Source of the DNA: Paraburkholderia phenazinium
Lineage (GTDB): Bacteria; Pseudomonadota; Gammaproteobacteria; Burkholderiales; Burkholderiaceae
Direction: 5' to 3'
Length of the DNA stretch: 64,000 bases
NCBI RefSeq assembly: GCF_900100735.1
Contig: NZ_FNCJ01000019.1
Location: forward strand, 1-64,000
Shown: positions 17,578 through 25,972 of the stretch, one piece after another
Layout of the letters: each line of letters begins with the position of its first letter
How positions within the stretch are numbered: position 1 is the stretch's first letter
Made by a program: the position numbers and the translations under genes
Notes under the pieces: model-generated
Databases searched by the model: none
What the model saw: only the letters and a program-made list of their open reading frames with translations
Told to the model about the DNA's origin: nothing

Positions 17578-20359
17578 CGCGGCCCGGTTGTGTTGCGCGC
17601 TGTGCTGGTGCATGACGATGTCGGGCCCATTGTGGGCTGCGCAGGACAATCTGCTCGACGTCGAAAGGAGCGGCACGGCGAACACGAATCCAGCCGGTGC
17701 AGACACGATGACCGTGCGGCGGGACGCGCAACGAAGTCTGGGCAGTGCGGCCGATGCGCCCGTGCAGGCGCGTGTTGCCCGTACGGAGCAGCAGAATCTG
17801 CTGGTTCCCCCCGCGCCTTCCGTTAAACCGGCGGCTGCGCATACAGGCACGGATGCCGCCGATGACGCGGACAGTGTAAATGTGGCAAGCGTGCCCGATG
17901 AACGTCCTCTGTGGCGTCTGCTGCACGAGAACCGGCTCGCCGAATATGATCGCAACCTCGTCTCGATCACGCATGATTTTCCCGCGTGGACGCCGCCGCT
18001 GGCGCTCGCGGCCGAGCGTGCGCGCCGCCAGCAGGAAGCGGATATCGCCGCGGCGCTGAACGGCGAACCAGCAGCGCTGAGTTTGCTGATTGCGCGCCTG
18101 CCGGAAGCATTCGGTTGCGCGCACATCGATCGTGTCTGGAAGGCGGCAGATGTGTTTGCGCGCACTGGTTACGTGGATGAGATTTACCCGCTCTACCGCA
18201 GCTTGATTCCTGCATGCGAGCCCAGCAAGAACCGTATCGCGACGCTCTACCGTGCCGAGCACGAATTGCCGTCTGCGCAAGCCGACGCACTGATCGAGCT
18301 GGAAGCGTCGCAAGGCCGACGCGACGAAGAGGGCGAGAGCGCCTTTCAGCGCCTGCGTTACCTGCGCGACATCGCGGCGCTCGGCGCGCTGCCACCCGAC
18401 TCGGCTGACGCCGCAAAGCAACTCGCGGCGCTCGCGCCATCGATTCACGCGTATCGCGACGCGTCGGCGGCCGCGCTGGCCGGATGGATCGAGCTTGCGC
18501 ATCATCATGTGGATGACGCGGACGACTGGTTCAGCCTCGCGCTCGGCTTCGCGCCGGCGGACACGGACGCGACGCTCGGCCTCGCTCAGGTGCGAATCGA
18601 ACAACGCGACCTCGATGGTGCCCAGGCATTGCTCGACGAGCAGTCATTGCAGGACGAGCCGCGTGCCCGAAAAGCGCGTGCGCAGATCGCGCTTGCGTGC
18701 GCGTCGGCAGCTTACGAACGACGCCATTACCGCGAAAGCTTGCAACTGCTCGATACCGCGGCAAGCGAAGGTCTGCCGGCCGCAGCGAGCGACATGCTGC
18801 GTGGCTGGGATCTTTATGCGCTGGGCCGGTATGCAGAGGCGGCTGCGCTGTTTCGCGCCCAATACAACCGGGATCACAGCGACGACAGCGCTGAGGGCCT
18901 GGCGCTCGCCTTGCGGGCGACGCATCGCGGTGCGGTACCGCGTCGCGGCGCTGCTTCGGGAGACGATCGGCTGGTCAATTCTTACCTGTATGCACTGGAT
19001 GCGCAGCAGCTCTACTATCGCAAGGAGTTTGTCGCCTCGCGGGTAACCTTGCGCGAGGCGCTCGCCGAGGCCGATGACAGCCAGAGAGTCATGCGTTACG
19101 TTCCCGCCGACCTGAGCGGCATCGACGCGGCGTCAGTCTCCGGCGGGCTCACCCGGGCGCATCACATCGGGACATCCGGCCAGGGAGGGCTCGATACGAT
19201 TGCGCCTGAGATGCGGGGCGAGTGGATCGATAACACCGCGCAGTTTGAGCTGCGGTATCGGCAGTTGTATATGGATGCCGGAACGACTTCTCTTGATCAG
19301 ACGGTGCCGGGATTGGCGGGGCTTCTCAATAGCAGTAACTTCGCTGCGCTCCGGAACGACCCAGTCTTCCAGAAATGGGAAGCGGCCGCGCAAAGTCAAT
19401 CGCTGGGAGGCTCTGCGCGCGCCGAGGAGCTCCAGTTCATGGTCGCCAACACTTTTCGCGTGGGTACCTTGTCGCCATTCGACTGGAGTCTATCGCTCGG
19501 CGCGACGCAAGGCTGGCCAACTGGATTCCAGCCCAATGTCCTGGGGAACATCGGACAACGAGCGCCATGGGGCACGTGGTCAATCTATGCTGGACTCATG
19601 CCTGTGCGGGATTCGCTATTGTCGTGGCGAGGCATGGAATTGGACGATGTGAAATGGGGCGCTGTGCGTCGGGAAGAGCAGGGTGCGCAGATACACTGGC
19701 AGGTTGCGCCTCGCTGGAGCATCAATACGGCGGCGGAAGCGCAGTGGCTGACGGGCCCGAACGTCATAGGTAACGAAGGTATGTCCGCCGATATTTCGGG
19801 TGGTTACGACTGGCGCGTGCCAGGCTTCGACTACTTCACTACAGGGCCGACGTTGCACTACCTCTCGTATCGACGGAACGAGAACTTCTATAGTTTTGGC
19901 CAAGGTGGTTACTACAGTCCCCAATCGTCGCTGAGCATGGGCGTCGCGCTGCAATGGCTATCTGAAGAAGGCCGCACGTGGCAATGGCTGGGAAGTCTCG
20001 AAGCGGGCTGGAACACCACCCTTCAAGATACGGAGAGCTGCTTCCCGCTCGGCTTGCCGACCGACATCGCCAATGAGGTGGGCAGCGAAAACGCCACCGC
20101 AGCAGCAGGACTCACCTGTGCTGGCAGTCACGACCGGGGTCCATACGGGCACGCACAGCTTGCAGCAACAATAAAGCTCGCGCCGCACTGGCAGGTTGGC
20201 GCACTCGCGGATGCGAACGTCACACCGGGCCGCGACAAGCAGTTTGCTGCACTTGCGTTTCTACGGTATTTCTTCGAGCCGCGCGGGGCCGTCTTCAGCC
20301 GCGACCTGCCGCACAACACGCGCGACTTTTACCTGCAGCTCGACGACAACCATAACTAG
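17561..20359 (+). CDS. bcsC: Cellulose export outer-membrane protein BcsC (TPR plus beta-barrel)
   Basis: I place the start at the GTG at 17561, 17 bp inside bcsB. It gives 932 residues and a normal signal peptide (ARLCCALCWCMTMSGPLWA); the frame is open from 17501, but those codons add a Cys/His-rich leader. A periplasmic TPR-like alpha-helical region fills about residues 80-530. The C-terminal BcsC barrel domain shows ENFYSFGQGGYYSPQSSLSM and ends in the aromatic-rich RDFYLQLDDNHN. It links the inner-membrane synthase to an outer-membrane pore for cellulose. It directly follows bcsB with no bcsZ endoglucanase gene between, which is unusual. Confidence 0.92.
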   Translation: MTRINNAARLCCALCWCMTMSGPLWAAQDNLLDVERSGTANTNPAGADTMTVRRDAQRSLGSAADAPVQARVARTEQQNLLVPPAPSVKPAAAHTGTDAADDADSVNVASVPDERPLWRLLHENRLAEYDRNLVSITHDFPAWTPPLALAAERARRQQEADIAAALNGEPAALSLLIARLPEAFGCAHIDRVWKAADVFARTGYVDEIYPLYRSLIPACEPSKNRIATLYRAEHELPSAQADALIELEASQGRRDEEGESAFQRLRYLRDIAALGALPPDSADAAKQLAALAPSIHAYRDASAAALAGWIELAHHHVDDADDWFSLALGFAPADTDATLGLAQVRIEQRDLDGAQALLDEQSLQDEPRARKARAQIALACASAAYERRHYRESLQLLDTAASEGLPAAASDMLRGWDLYALGRYAEAAALFRAQYNRDHSDDSAEGLALALRATHRGAVPRRGAASGDDRLVNSYLYALDAQQLYYRKEFVASRVTLREALAEADDSQRVMRYVPADLSGIDAASVSGGLTRAHHIGTSGQGGLDTIAPEMRGEWIDNTAQFELRYRQLYMDAGTTSLDQTVPGLAGLLNSSNFAALRNDPVFQKWEAAAQSQSLGGSARAEELQFMVANTFRVGTLSPFDWSLSLGATQGWPTGFQPNVLGNIGQRAPWGTWSIYAGLMPVRDSLLSWRGMELDDVKWGAVRREEQGAQIHWQVAPRWSINTAAEAQWLTGPNVIGNEGMSADISGGYDWRVPGFDYFTTGPTLHYLSYRRNENFYSFGQGGYYSPQSSLSMGVALQWLSEEGRTWQWLGSLEAGWNTTLQDTESCFPLGLPTDIANEVGSENATAAAGLTCAGSHDRGPYGHAQLAATIKLAPHWQVGALADANVTPGRDKQFAALAFLRYFFEPRGAVFSRDLPHNTRDFYLQLDDNHN

Positions 20360-20368
20360 GGCTAAGGA

Positions 20369-20398
20369 TGCCCCTACACAAAAATCAGATCCCGCTTA
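20369..20398 (-). promoter_or_regulatory. Conserved 30-bp intergenic element, copy D (weaker)
   Basis: Read on the minus strand it starts TAAGCGGGATCTGATTTTTG and ends TGTAGGGGCA. It keeps 13 of the 16 positions that are invariant in copies A, B, C and E, with the same spacing. It lies about 124 bp upstream of the PAS-GGDEF-EAL gene. Confidence 0.45.
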
Positions 20399-20521
20399 CT
20401 GGGTTTTTGCTCCAGTCATCCTTTCCAATTGCCGTATACAACCTATAGAAGGTGAGTGGGATTTTGACTCTCAGCTCGCGAATACCAAGAACATCGACAT
20501 CGATTCTTCGAAGGGCACGAC

Positions 20522-22846
20522 GTGAGCCGCTATGTACGCACAATCAGGTTCAAGATCGTTGTCACGCTAAGCGTGTGCTTAACGCTCATGACCATCATCG
20601 GATTGTCGGGAATGACGTGGCTGTCCAGATTAGGCTCAAACATGAGCGCGATCTATGCCACGAACGTGTTTTCGCTCGCCCTGGAGGGTCTTGGCTTTCT
20701 GGTTGTGGTGGGCATGTCGATCTACCTGTTGCGCGCGATCTCGAATCCTCATGACGAGGTGGACATCTCCGAATGCAAGTACCTGCAGCACCGGATGGCG
20801 TTGCTCGATCGCGCCGTCAACCTGTCGCATGAGGCGATCTACGTTATCGACGAGCAACTGACGTTCATTTACGTCAATGACGCCGCTTGCCGGTTGCTCG
20901 GATACAGCCGGGACGAGCTACTGGGCATGACTCCATTTGACATCGATCCGGACATTACGCCCGAGATGATGATGGAAATGAAGGGCGGGTCTGCGGACGG
21001 TATGCAGACCATCTTTGAGACGCGCCATCGGGCAAGCGACGGGCGCATTTTTCCGGTTGAGATCAGCTCATCCCAATTCGAACTATCAGGTGCAAAGTTC
21101 AGCACCTGCATGGTCCGCGACATCACTGATCGTAAGCAGGCACAAGAGGCACTGTATAAGCGGGAGCAGGAGTTCCGTACCTTGGTGGAGAACTCGCCGG
21201 ACACCATTGCCCGATACGATCGCAACTGCCGCCGTGTATACGTCAACCCGCGAATGGTGAGCGCCCTAGGCGGGGACATGGCACGTATTCTTGGCACAAC
21301 ACCCGTCCAGTTCCCGGGCGGCGATACCGCACCGGAATACGAAAACGTCCTTCGTCAGGTGTTCGATCAAGGGGTGGAGCGGGACTTCGAGCTGCACTGG
21401 CAGCAAGACGACGCGGAGTTCTGCTCGCATATCCGCGTGACGCCGGAATTCGATCGCGCGGGTTGTGTGGCACATGTGCTGTCGGTGGGCCGCGACATTA
21501 CTGAAATCGACCAGTATCGTCAGAAGATCCGGCATCACGCTTTTTTCGACAGCCTTACCGGACTGCCGAACCGGGAATTGTTCTCCGATCGTATAGCCAA
21601 GACAATCGCCGATACCACACGTCATGGAATCCGCTTCGGCGTGATGCTGCTGGATCTCGACAACTTCAAGGAGGTCAACGATACGCTGGGGCACGGTGCA
21701 GGTGACCGCCTGCTATGCGAGGCGGCCGCACGTATGCAGGATTGCGTGTCCGTGTACTGCACGGTGGCGCGCCTGGGCGGCGATGAATTCGCCGTATTGC
21801 TGCCGGATGCGCGAACGGTCGACGAACTGGGAAACACTGCGAGAAAGATCATGGATGAGTTCGCGAGGCAGTTCGTCGTAGGCGGCCGGGAGTTGTTCGT
21901 GACAGTCAGCATTGGTATTGCACTGTATCCAGACGATAGCAACGAGGGTGACGTTCTGTACAGGTATGCTGACTCTGCCATGTACCGCGCCAAGAGACTC
22001 GGGCGTAACAATTTCCAGTTCTACACACGAGAATTGACCGAGCACTCCCAGGAGCGCATGGAGATTGGGTCCGCCTTGCGCGGAGCCCAAAAGAACGGCG
22101 AACTGGTGCTGTATTACCAGCCACAAGTCGAGTTGGCATCGGGGCGCGTGACCGGAGCGGAAGCGCTGATACGCTGGGTTCGTTCCGGTCACGGGATGAT
22201 GATGCCGGACCAGTTCATTCGGATCGCCGAAGACTCCGGGCTCATCGTGGATATCGGCCAGTGGGTATTGCGAACTGCCTGCGCGACGGTGGCGCAGTGG
22301 AATAGCACGCAGGAGATTCCGCTGCGTATGGCGGTGAATCTTTCTACACGCCAGTTCATCCGCAACGACCTTGCCGGATCGCTACGCTGCATCCTGGCGG
22401 AAACCGGCTGCAAGGCGGAATGGCTGGAATTGGAGATCACCGAAAGCCTGCTGCTCGAAGACAGTCATGAAGTGAACGCCATGCTGTCCGAGTTGCGCGG
22501 CATGGGGCTTTCCATCTCTATCGATGACTTCGGCACCGGTTACTCGGCATTGAGCTATCTGCACCGCTTCCCCGTAGGGCAAGTCAAGATCGACCGCTCA
22601 TTCGTCAAGGATATTTCAGAGCGACGCGAAAAGCGCGAACTCGTGAAGGCGATACTTTCCATCGCAGGAGCCCTGCACCTGGAATCAGTGGCGGAAGGGG
22701 TGGAAACGTCAGAACAGGCAAACTTCCTGGTGACACAGGGGTGCCAGTTGGCACAAGGTTACCTGTTTGGAAAGCCGATGCCGCGTGAGACGTTTGATGT
22801 CCTGCTTGCGTCAGGCCGTAGCCATCTCGCGGGCGCGTCGACGTGA
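20522..22846 (+). CDS. PAS-GGDEF-EAL cyclic-di-GMP enzyme
   Basis: 774 residues from a GTG start. Two N-terminal membrane helices flank a very short loop and resemble a chemoreceptor N-terminus with most of its four-helix sensor removed. Two PAS domains (about 95-210 and 220-330) follow, the first ending MVRDITDRKQ and the second VGRDITEID. The GGDEF domain has an intact GGDEF at 419-423 but no RxxD I-site in the expected place. The EAL domain has EALIRW (Glu547), AVNLSTRQF, LEITES, SIDDFGTGYSALSYL and the late EGVET. Both cyclase and phosphodiesterase look competent. Standing just behind bcsABC, it could tune local cyclic-di-GMP for cellulose synthesis (inference). Copy D of the 30-bp element lies upstream. 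Confidence 0.93.
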   Translation: MSRYVRTIRFKIVVTLSVCLTLMTIIGLSGMTWLSRLGSNMSAIYATNVFSLALEGLGFLVVVGMSIYLLRAISNPHDEVDISECKYLQHRMALLDRAVNLSHEAIYVIDEQLTFIYVNDAACRLLGYSRDELLGMTPFDIDPDITPEMMMEMKGGSADGMQTIFETRHRASDGRIFPVEISSSQFELSGAKFSTCMVRDITDRKQAQEALYKREQEFRTLVENSPDTIARYDRNCRRVYVNPRMVSALGGDMARILGTTPVQFPGGDTAPEYENVLRQVFDQGVERDFELHWQQDDAEFCSHIRVTPEFDRAGCVAHVLSVGRDITEIDQYRQKIRHHAFFDSLTGLPNRELFSDRIAKTIADTTRHGIRFGVMLLDLDNFKEVNDTLGHGAGDRLLCEAAARMQDCVSVYCTVARLGGDEFAVLLPDARTVDELGNTARKIMDEFARQFVVGGRELFVTVSIGIALYPDDSNEGDVLYRYADSAMYRAKRLGRNNFQFYTRELTEHSQERMEIGSALRGAQKNGELVLYYQPQVELASGRVTGAEALIRWVRSGHGMMMPDQFIRIAEDSGLIVDIGQWVLRTACATVAQWNSTQEIPLRMAVNLSTRQFIRNDLAGSLRCILAETGCKAEWLELEITESLLLEDSHEVNAMLSELRGMGLSISIDDFGTGYSALSYLHRFPVGQVKIDRSFVKDISERREKRELVKAILSIAGALHLESVAEGVETSEQANFLVTQGCQLAQGYLFGKPMPRETFDVLLASGRSHLAGAST

Positions 22847-22914
22847 AATTACGACCTGGCACACAGTTTTTTGCGTCGCTGCCGTGACCGATTGCAGGAT
22901 CGAATGAGCACGCA

Positions 22915-22944
22915 TTTCCCGACAAAAAATTCAGGAAAAGCCTA
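22915..22944 (-). promoter_or_regulatory. Conserved 30-bp intergenic element, copy E
   Basis: Read on the minus strand it starts TAGGCTTTTCCTGAATTTTT and ends TGTCGGGAAA. It carries all 16 invariant positions of the element. It lies 100 bp upstream of the small TTG-started gene at 23044, with no other gene between. Confidence 0.6.
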
Positions 22945-23043
22945 CATCAATCGGCCTTTAGAAGACTTGGAGCGTTGTCGTAAACTCGTATTGCACATCG
23001 TGCGTACAGTGTCGGCAGGGAAACATTCTAAGGAGTCTCGATT

Positions 23044-23340
23044 TTGAACAACACCGACGCACTGCTGAAATCACTCAATACCTTCCTCACGTCGAATGGC
23101 GACACCCTTGCCCGTTTCGGTGCAAGGGTTGCGGTCATGAGCGTACTCCTTGATGTCACGCTGCCAAAGCTCACGTTGGCTCAATGCGTCGAGATCACAA
23201 AGCTGTTTCGAGACGGAATTGAAGATACGCTGTCGCTCATGGACGACATACCCGTTCCTGGCGAATATCGCTCAACGCTGCTGGAACAGACCAATCTGTT
23301 CCTTGCCATATTGAACGCTAGCGGTGAGATTCATTCATAG
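23044..23340 (+). CDS. Small hypothetical protein, 98 residues
   Basis: Starts at TTG (23044) with AAGGAG nine bases upstream, which fixes the start. The protein begins MNNTDALLKSLNTFL and is mostly amphipathic helix with a central hydrophobic segment (VAVMSVLLDVTLPKLTL). It ends with an acidic stretch (DGIEDTLSLMDDIPVPGEYR). No signal peptide or Cys motif is present, and I do not recognise the family. The good ribosome site and the conserved element at 22915 argue that it is expressed and controlled with the cyclic-di-GMP genes. Confidence 0.7.
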   Translation: MNNTDALLKSLNTFLTSNGDTLARFGARVAVMSVLLDVTLPKLTLAQCVEITKLFRDGIEDTLSLMDDIPVPGEYRSTLLEQTNLFLAILNASGEIHS

Positions 23341-23380
23341 CGGCTCTTCGTCAATGAATCCTGAACCGGCATAAATAGGC

Positions 23381-23590
23381 ATGCCAAATCAAATCCGTTT
23401 TCGATGCAATCGTTGCAGAAGAGATGTCGCTCCGAGACTCGAGTTGAACAGAAAGGGCACCAAGCCGGAGAGGCTGGTCTGCCCGGCCTGTGGGAAAACG
23501 ATAAAGGACTTCTACAACGCCTGGCCAGGAGCAATCGCGATTTTTATTGCGCTCGCGGTTCTCGTGTACCTGAGGTTCGGACATCCTTAA
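23381..23590 (+). CDS. Small zinc-ribbon membrane protein, 69 residues
   Basis: Two CxxC pairs (FRCNRC and LVCPAC, about 23 residues apart) form a probable zinc ribbon. A C-terminal membrane helix (AIAIFIALAVLVYLRF) follows, giving a cytoplasmic zinc knuckle tethered to the inner membrane. The gene lies 40 bp after the 98-residue gene and 55 bp before the H-NS-like gene, all on the same strand. Function is unknown. Confidence 0.72.
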   Translation: MPNQIRFRCNRCRRDVAPRLELNRKGTKPERLVCPACGKTIKDFYNAWPGAIAIFIALAVLVYLRFGHP

Positions 23591-23645
23591 ATACCTCCGC
23601 GTCGACCTATCGCATCATTACTATCAACCTGAACGCAAAGGCACC

Positions 23646-23942
23646 ATGGCAACCTACAAAGCTCTTCGAGAGCAGCTTGCACTGCTCACCCAGAAAGCTG
23701 AAGCTGCTCGAGCGCTCGAACTTCAAGGCGTTATTTCCGAAATTCGAGTGAAGGTAATGGAATACGGTCTTACAGAGAAGGACCTTTTTCCCCGCAAGCG
23801 CGGTCGCCCCGTTAATGCCGCAAAGCCCGCTGCCGCACCGAAGTATCAAGATCCGAAAACAGGCCGGACATGGTCTGGACACGGCCGGATACCGGACTGG
23901 ATCAAGGGCAAGGACCGCGACCGGTTTCTTATCAATGGTTAG
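23646..23942 (+). CDS. H-NS family histone-like nucleoid protein
   Basis: 98 residues, the usual size of short Burkholderia H-NS-like proteins. The N-terminal half is a coiled-coil oligomerisation region (ALREQLALLTQKAEAAR). A basic linker (PRKRGRPVNAAKPAAAPK) carries an AT-hook-like RGRP. The C-terminal DNA-binding motif is KYQDPKTGRTWSGHGRIPDWI, only slightly diverged. It should bind AT-rich DNA and silence acquired genes. Its position beside a patch of gene relics and several AT-rich promoters is suggestive but does not prove local control. Confidence 0.9.
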   Translation: MATYKALREQLALLTQKAEAARALELQGVISEIRVKVMEYGLTEKDLFPRKRGRPVNAAKPAAAPKYQDPKTGRTWSGHGRIPDWIKGKDRDRFLING

Positions 23943-23948
23943 ACGGCG

Positions 23949-24000
23949 ATGTTCGTTGACCTCGACGGATTCAAGGCGGTCAACGATGCGCCAGGCCATC
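23949..24000 (+). pseudogene. Scrap of a GGDEF domain
   Basis: About 17 codons directly after the H-NS-like gene read MFVDLDGFKAVNDAPGH, the classic VDLDxFKxVNDxxGH motif of GGDEF domains, and then the frame loses similarity. It is a remnant, too short to fold. Confidence 0.65.
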
Positions 24001-24561
24001 ACGTTGCTGGACATCCGGTTTGCCGACGAAGGAGGCCAGTTGGGCGAGGCGACGGCCCACATGCTCGCGCTTGTCGACACGCTCATCCAGAGTACGCGCG
24101 ACGTGTCTGCTTAGTTGCGGCCTACGATGCTCGACATGGGCCTGATTCCGGCGCTCGAAAGGCTGACGGCGAATTTCACGCGGCACACCGGAATGCGCTG
24201 CAATCTTCAGGTGCCACAGAGCGAAGTCGAGATGACCGACGAGCAGGCTGTCGTGATCTTCCGGATTGTCCAGGAATCGCTGACGAATGCCGCGCGGCAT
24301 TCGAACGCCAAACGCGTCGACGCGGTGTTTCGCTGTGAACCGGAAGCATTCGCTCTCGAGATCAAGGACAATGGTATCGGGTTCGATGTGCAGAACATGC
24401 GCAAACCGAATACGTTTGGCCTTGTCGGCACGCGTGAGCGCACCCTGAGGGCCGGCGGTGAGATGGACGTCGTGAGCAAACGGGGACGCGGTGCATTGGT
24501 GCGGGTGCGTATCCCGATTCCGGGAGGCATGCAGCCCCCCGAAGACGTAGATTCCGCTTAG
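24001..24561 (+). pseudogene. Relic of a NarL-type sensor histidine kinase (5' truncated, nonsense codon)
   Basis: The frame reads LLDIRFADEGGQL through TLIQSTRDVSA, then TAG at 24112-24114, then LRPTMLDMGLIPALERL in the same frame. In intact relatives the residue before LRP is usually Glu, so GAG to TAG is the likely lesion. The ATPase domain is otherwise readable (FRIVQESLTNAARH, DNGIGF, GLVGTRERTLRAGG). The PAS and H-box regions are gone. It is similar in type to the kinase at the window start. A fragment could in theory restart at TTG 24115, but it would have no phospho-acceptor. Confidence 0.8.
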
Positions 24562-24593
24562 AACTTGTGGCGCGGACCCAGACGAACTGCCAG
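24558..24593 (-). pseudogene. Porin C-terminal tail remnant
   Basis: On the minus strand the last codons before the stop at 24558 read LAVRLGPRHKF, the ending of a Burkholderia porin. The 20 bases at 24550-24569 are identical to 49166-49185 at the end of the intact porin gene, and most of the next 25 bases agree. Only this tail remains, abutting the stop of the MFS gene. Confidence 0.7.
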
Positions 24594-25886
24594 TCACCTC
24601 AACTCGTGGCCACCGGTTTCTTCGAGCATCGACACTGCGATCAGTGAAACGATGACGCAGACGATCATGTACCAGGCTGGGGCCATGGTATTACCCGTTG
24701 CCTTGATGAGCCAGGCAACGACAAGTTGCGCCGTGCCACCAAAGACTGACACTGCGACTGCATAAGCGCTCGCCAGATAGCCGGCGCGCACGTGTTTCGG
24801 GAAATTCTCGGGCATCAATGAGTACGCCGGCGCCGATCCCATCGTGTAGAAAATCATCAGCAGAACGATCAGGCCGAAAACAACCGGCAGCTCCGGAAAA
24901 TGGTTCATTAGCCAGAAGGCCGGGTACAGCAAAGCAATCAACACGACGCGGCCAATGATGGTGAGCGGCTTGCGCCTCTGCATCTTGTCCGAGAGGGCGC
25001 CCCAGACCGGACACAAGACCAGCGAGACACACGCCGCACCGATCGACACCAGCATTGAAAGCTTCGCCGGCAGCTTCAGATACTGGATGGAGTAGGTCGG
25101 GATGTAGTACATCAGCACGTAAGTCGCGACCGTCATGCCCATGATCGCGAATACAGTCAGAAACCATTTCCGCAGGAGGGCTGGCTCAAGGCTCGAACCC
25201 TTCGTCTTGCTGGCCGTAGGTGGCTCTTCAACGATATGCCGGCGCAGATACACACCGACCGGCATAATCAGGACTCCGGCCAGAAACGGCACGCGCCATC
25301 CCCAGTCGAGGAGTTGCGTGTTGGTGAGCTGGTAGTTGAGCAGCGCGGCCATACCGGACCCGAGCAGCGCGGCGGCACCCTGGCTCGCGAGTTGCCAGCT
25401 CGCCCGAAAGCCGCGGCCCCTGGCCGAACCCGTCTCCAGCAAGGTAGCAGTCGCGGCGCCAAACTCCCCGCCCTGCGCGAAACCTTGCAGCAGGCGTGCG
25501 AACACGATCAACGCGGGTGCGGCGAGGCCGATTGTCGCGTAGCCGGGCGCGAGACCAATCATCGCGGAACCCACTGCCATCAGAAAGATCGTCAGCGTGA
25601 GCGCCGCGCGGCGGCCGTGCTTGTCCGCGTAATGCCCGAGCACGAAACCGCCCACGGGGCGCGCGACGAACCCGATCGCGAAGGCGGACAGCGCGAGCAG
25701 GGTAGAGACCACGGGATCGTGCGCAGGGAAGAACAGCTTCGCGATCGTCAGTGCAAAGAAGCTGTAGACGGTGAAGTCGAAGAACTCGAGCAGATTGCCG
25801 AAGACCGCGGCCACGACGATCCTGGTTTGGGACGCCGGCGTGGCAACGGGCGATACGGCGGATTGCACTATGGGCTCGGCTGACAT
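24594..25886 (-). CDS. MFS transporter, metabolite:H+ symporter (MHS) family
   Basis: 430 residues with twelve membrane helices. The MHS signature is clear: the first helix GNLLEFFDFTVYSFFA, the loop GHYADKHGRRAALT, and RLLQGFAQGGEFGAATATLLE. The family (ShiA, ProP, KgtP, CitA) imports organic acids, betaines or amino acids with protons. It lies just downstream of the M20 amidohydrolase on the same strand, with a strong hairpin between (25911-25933). It probably imports the amidohydrolase substrate or a related compound (inference). The exact substrate cannot be read from sequence. Confidence 0.9.
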   Translation of the reverse strand: MSAEPIVQSAVSPVATPASQTRIVVAAVFGNLLEFFDFTVYSFFALTIAKLFFPAHDPVVSTLLALSAFAIGFVARPVGGFVLGHYADKHGRRAALTLTIFLMAVGSAMIGLAPGYATIGLAAPALIVFARLLQGFAQGGEFGAATATLLETGSARGRGFRASWQLASQGAAALLGSGMAALLNYQLTNTQLLDWGWRVPFLAGVLIMPVGVYLRRHIVEEPPTASKTKGSSLEPALLRKWFLTVFAIMGMTVATYVLMYYIPTYSIQYLKLPAKLSMLVSIGAACVSLVLCPVWGALSDKMQRRKPLTIIGRVVLIALLYPAFWLMNHFPELPVVFGLIVLLMIFYTMGSAPAYSLMPENFPKHVRAGYLASAYAVAVSVFGGTAQLVVAWLIKATGNTMAPAWYMIVCVIVSLIAVSMLEETGGHELR

Positions 25887-25910
25887 GGGGGTTCCCTTGG
25901 GCTCAGGTTT

Positions 25911-25933
25911 CGCGTGACGGTTCGGGTCACGCG
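25911..25933. repeat. Intercistronic hairpin between amidohydrolase and MFS genes
   Basis: CGCGTGAC (25911-25918) and GTCACGCG (25926-25933) form a perfect 8-bp stem with a 7-nt loop. No T run follows on the minus strand, so it is more likely an mRNA-stabilising or attenuating hairpin inside the amidohydrolase-transporter transcript than a full terminator. Confidence 0.45.
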
Positions 25934-25972
25934 AGGCTTGTGCTAGATCGATGGCAATGATGCCGGCTATGT

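Noticed and set aside
17306-18604. Minus-strand open frame of 432 codons across the bcsB/bcsC junction
   Set aside because: It runs antisense to two certain genes and has the Arg-rich composition of GC-driven shadow frames.
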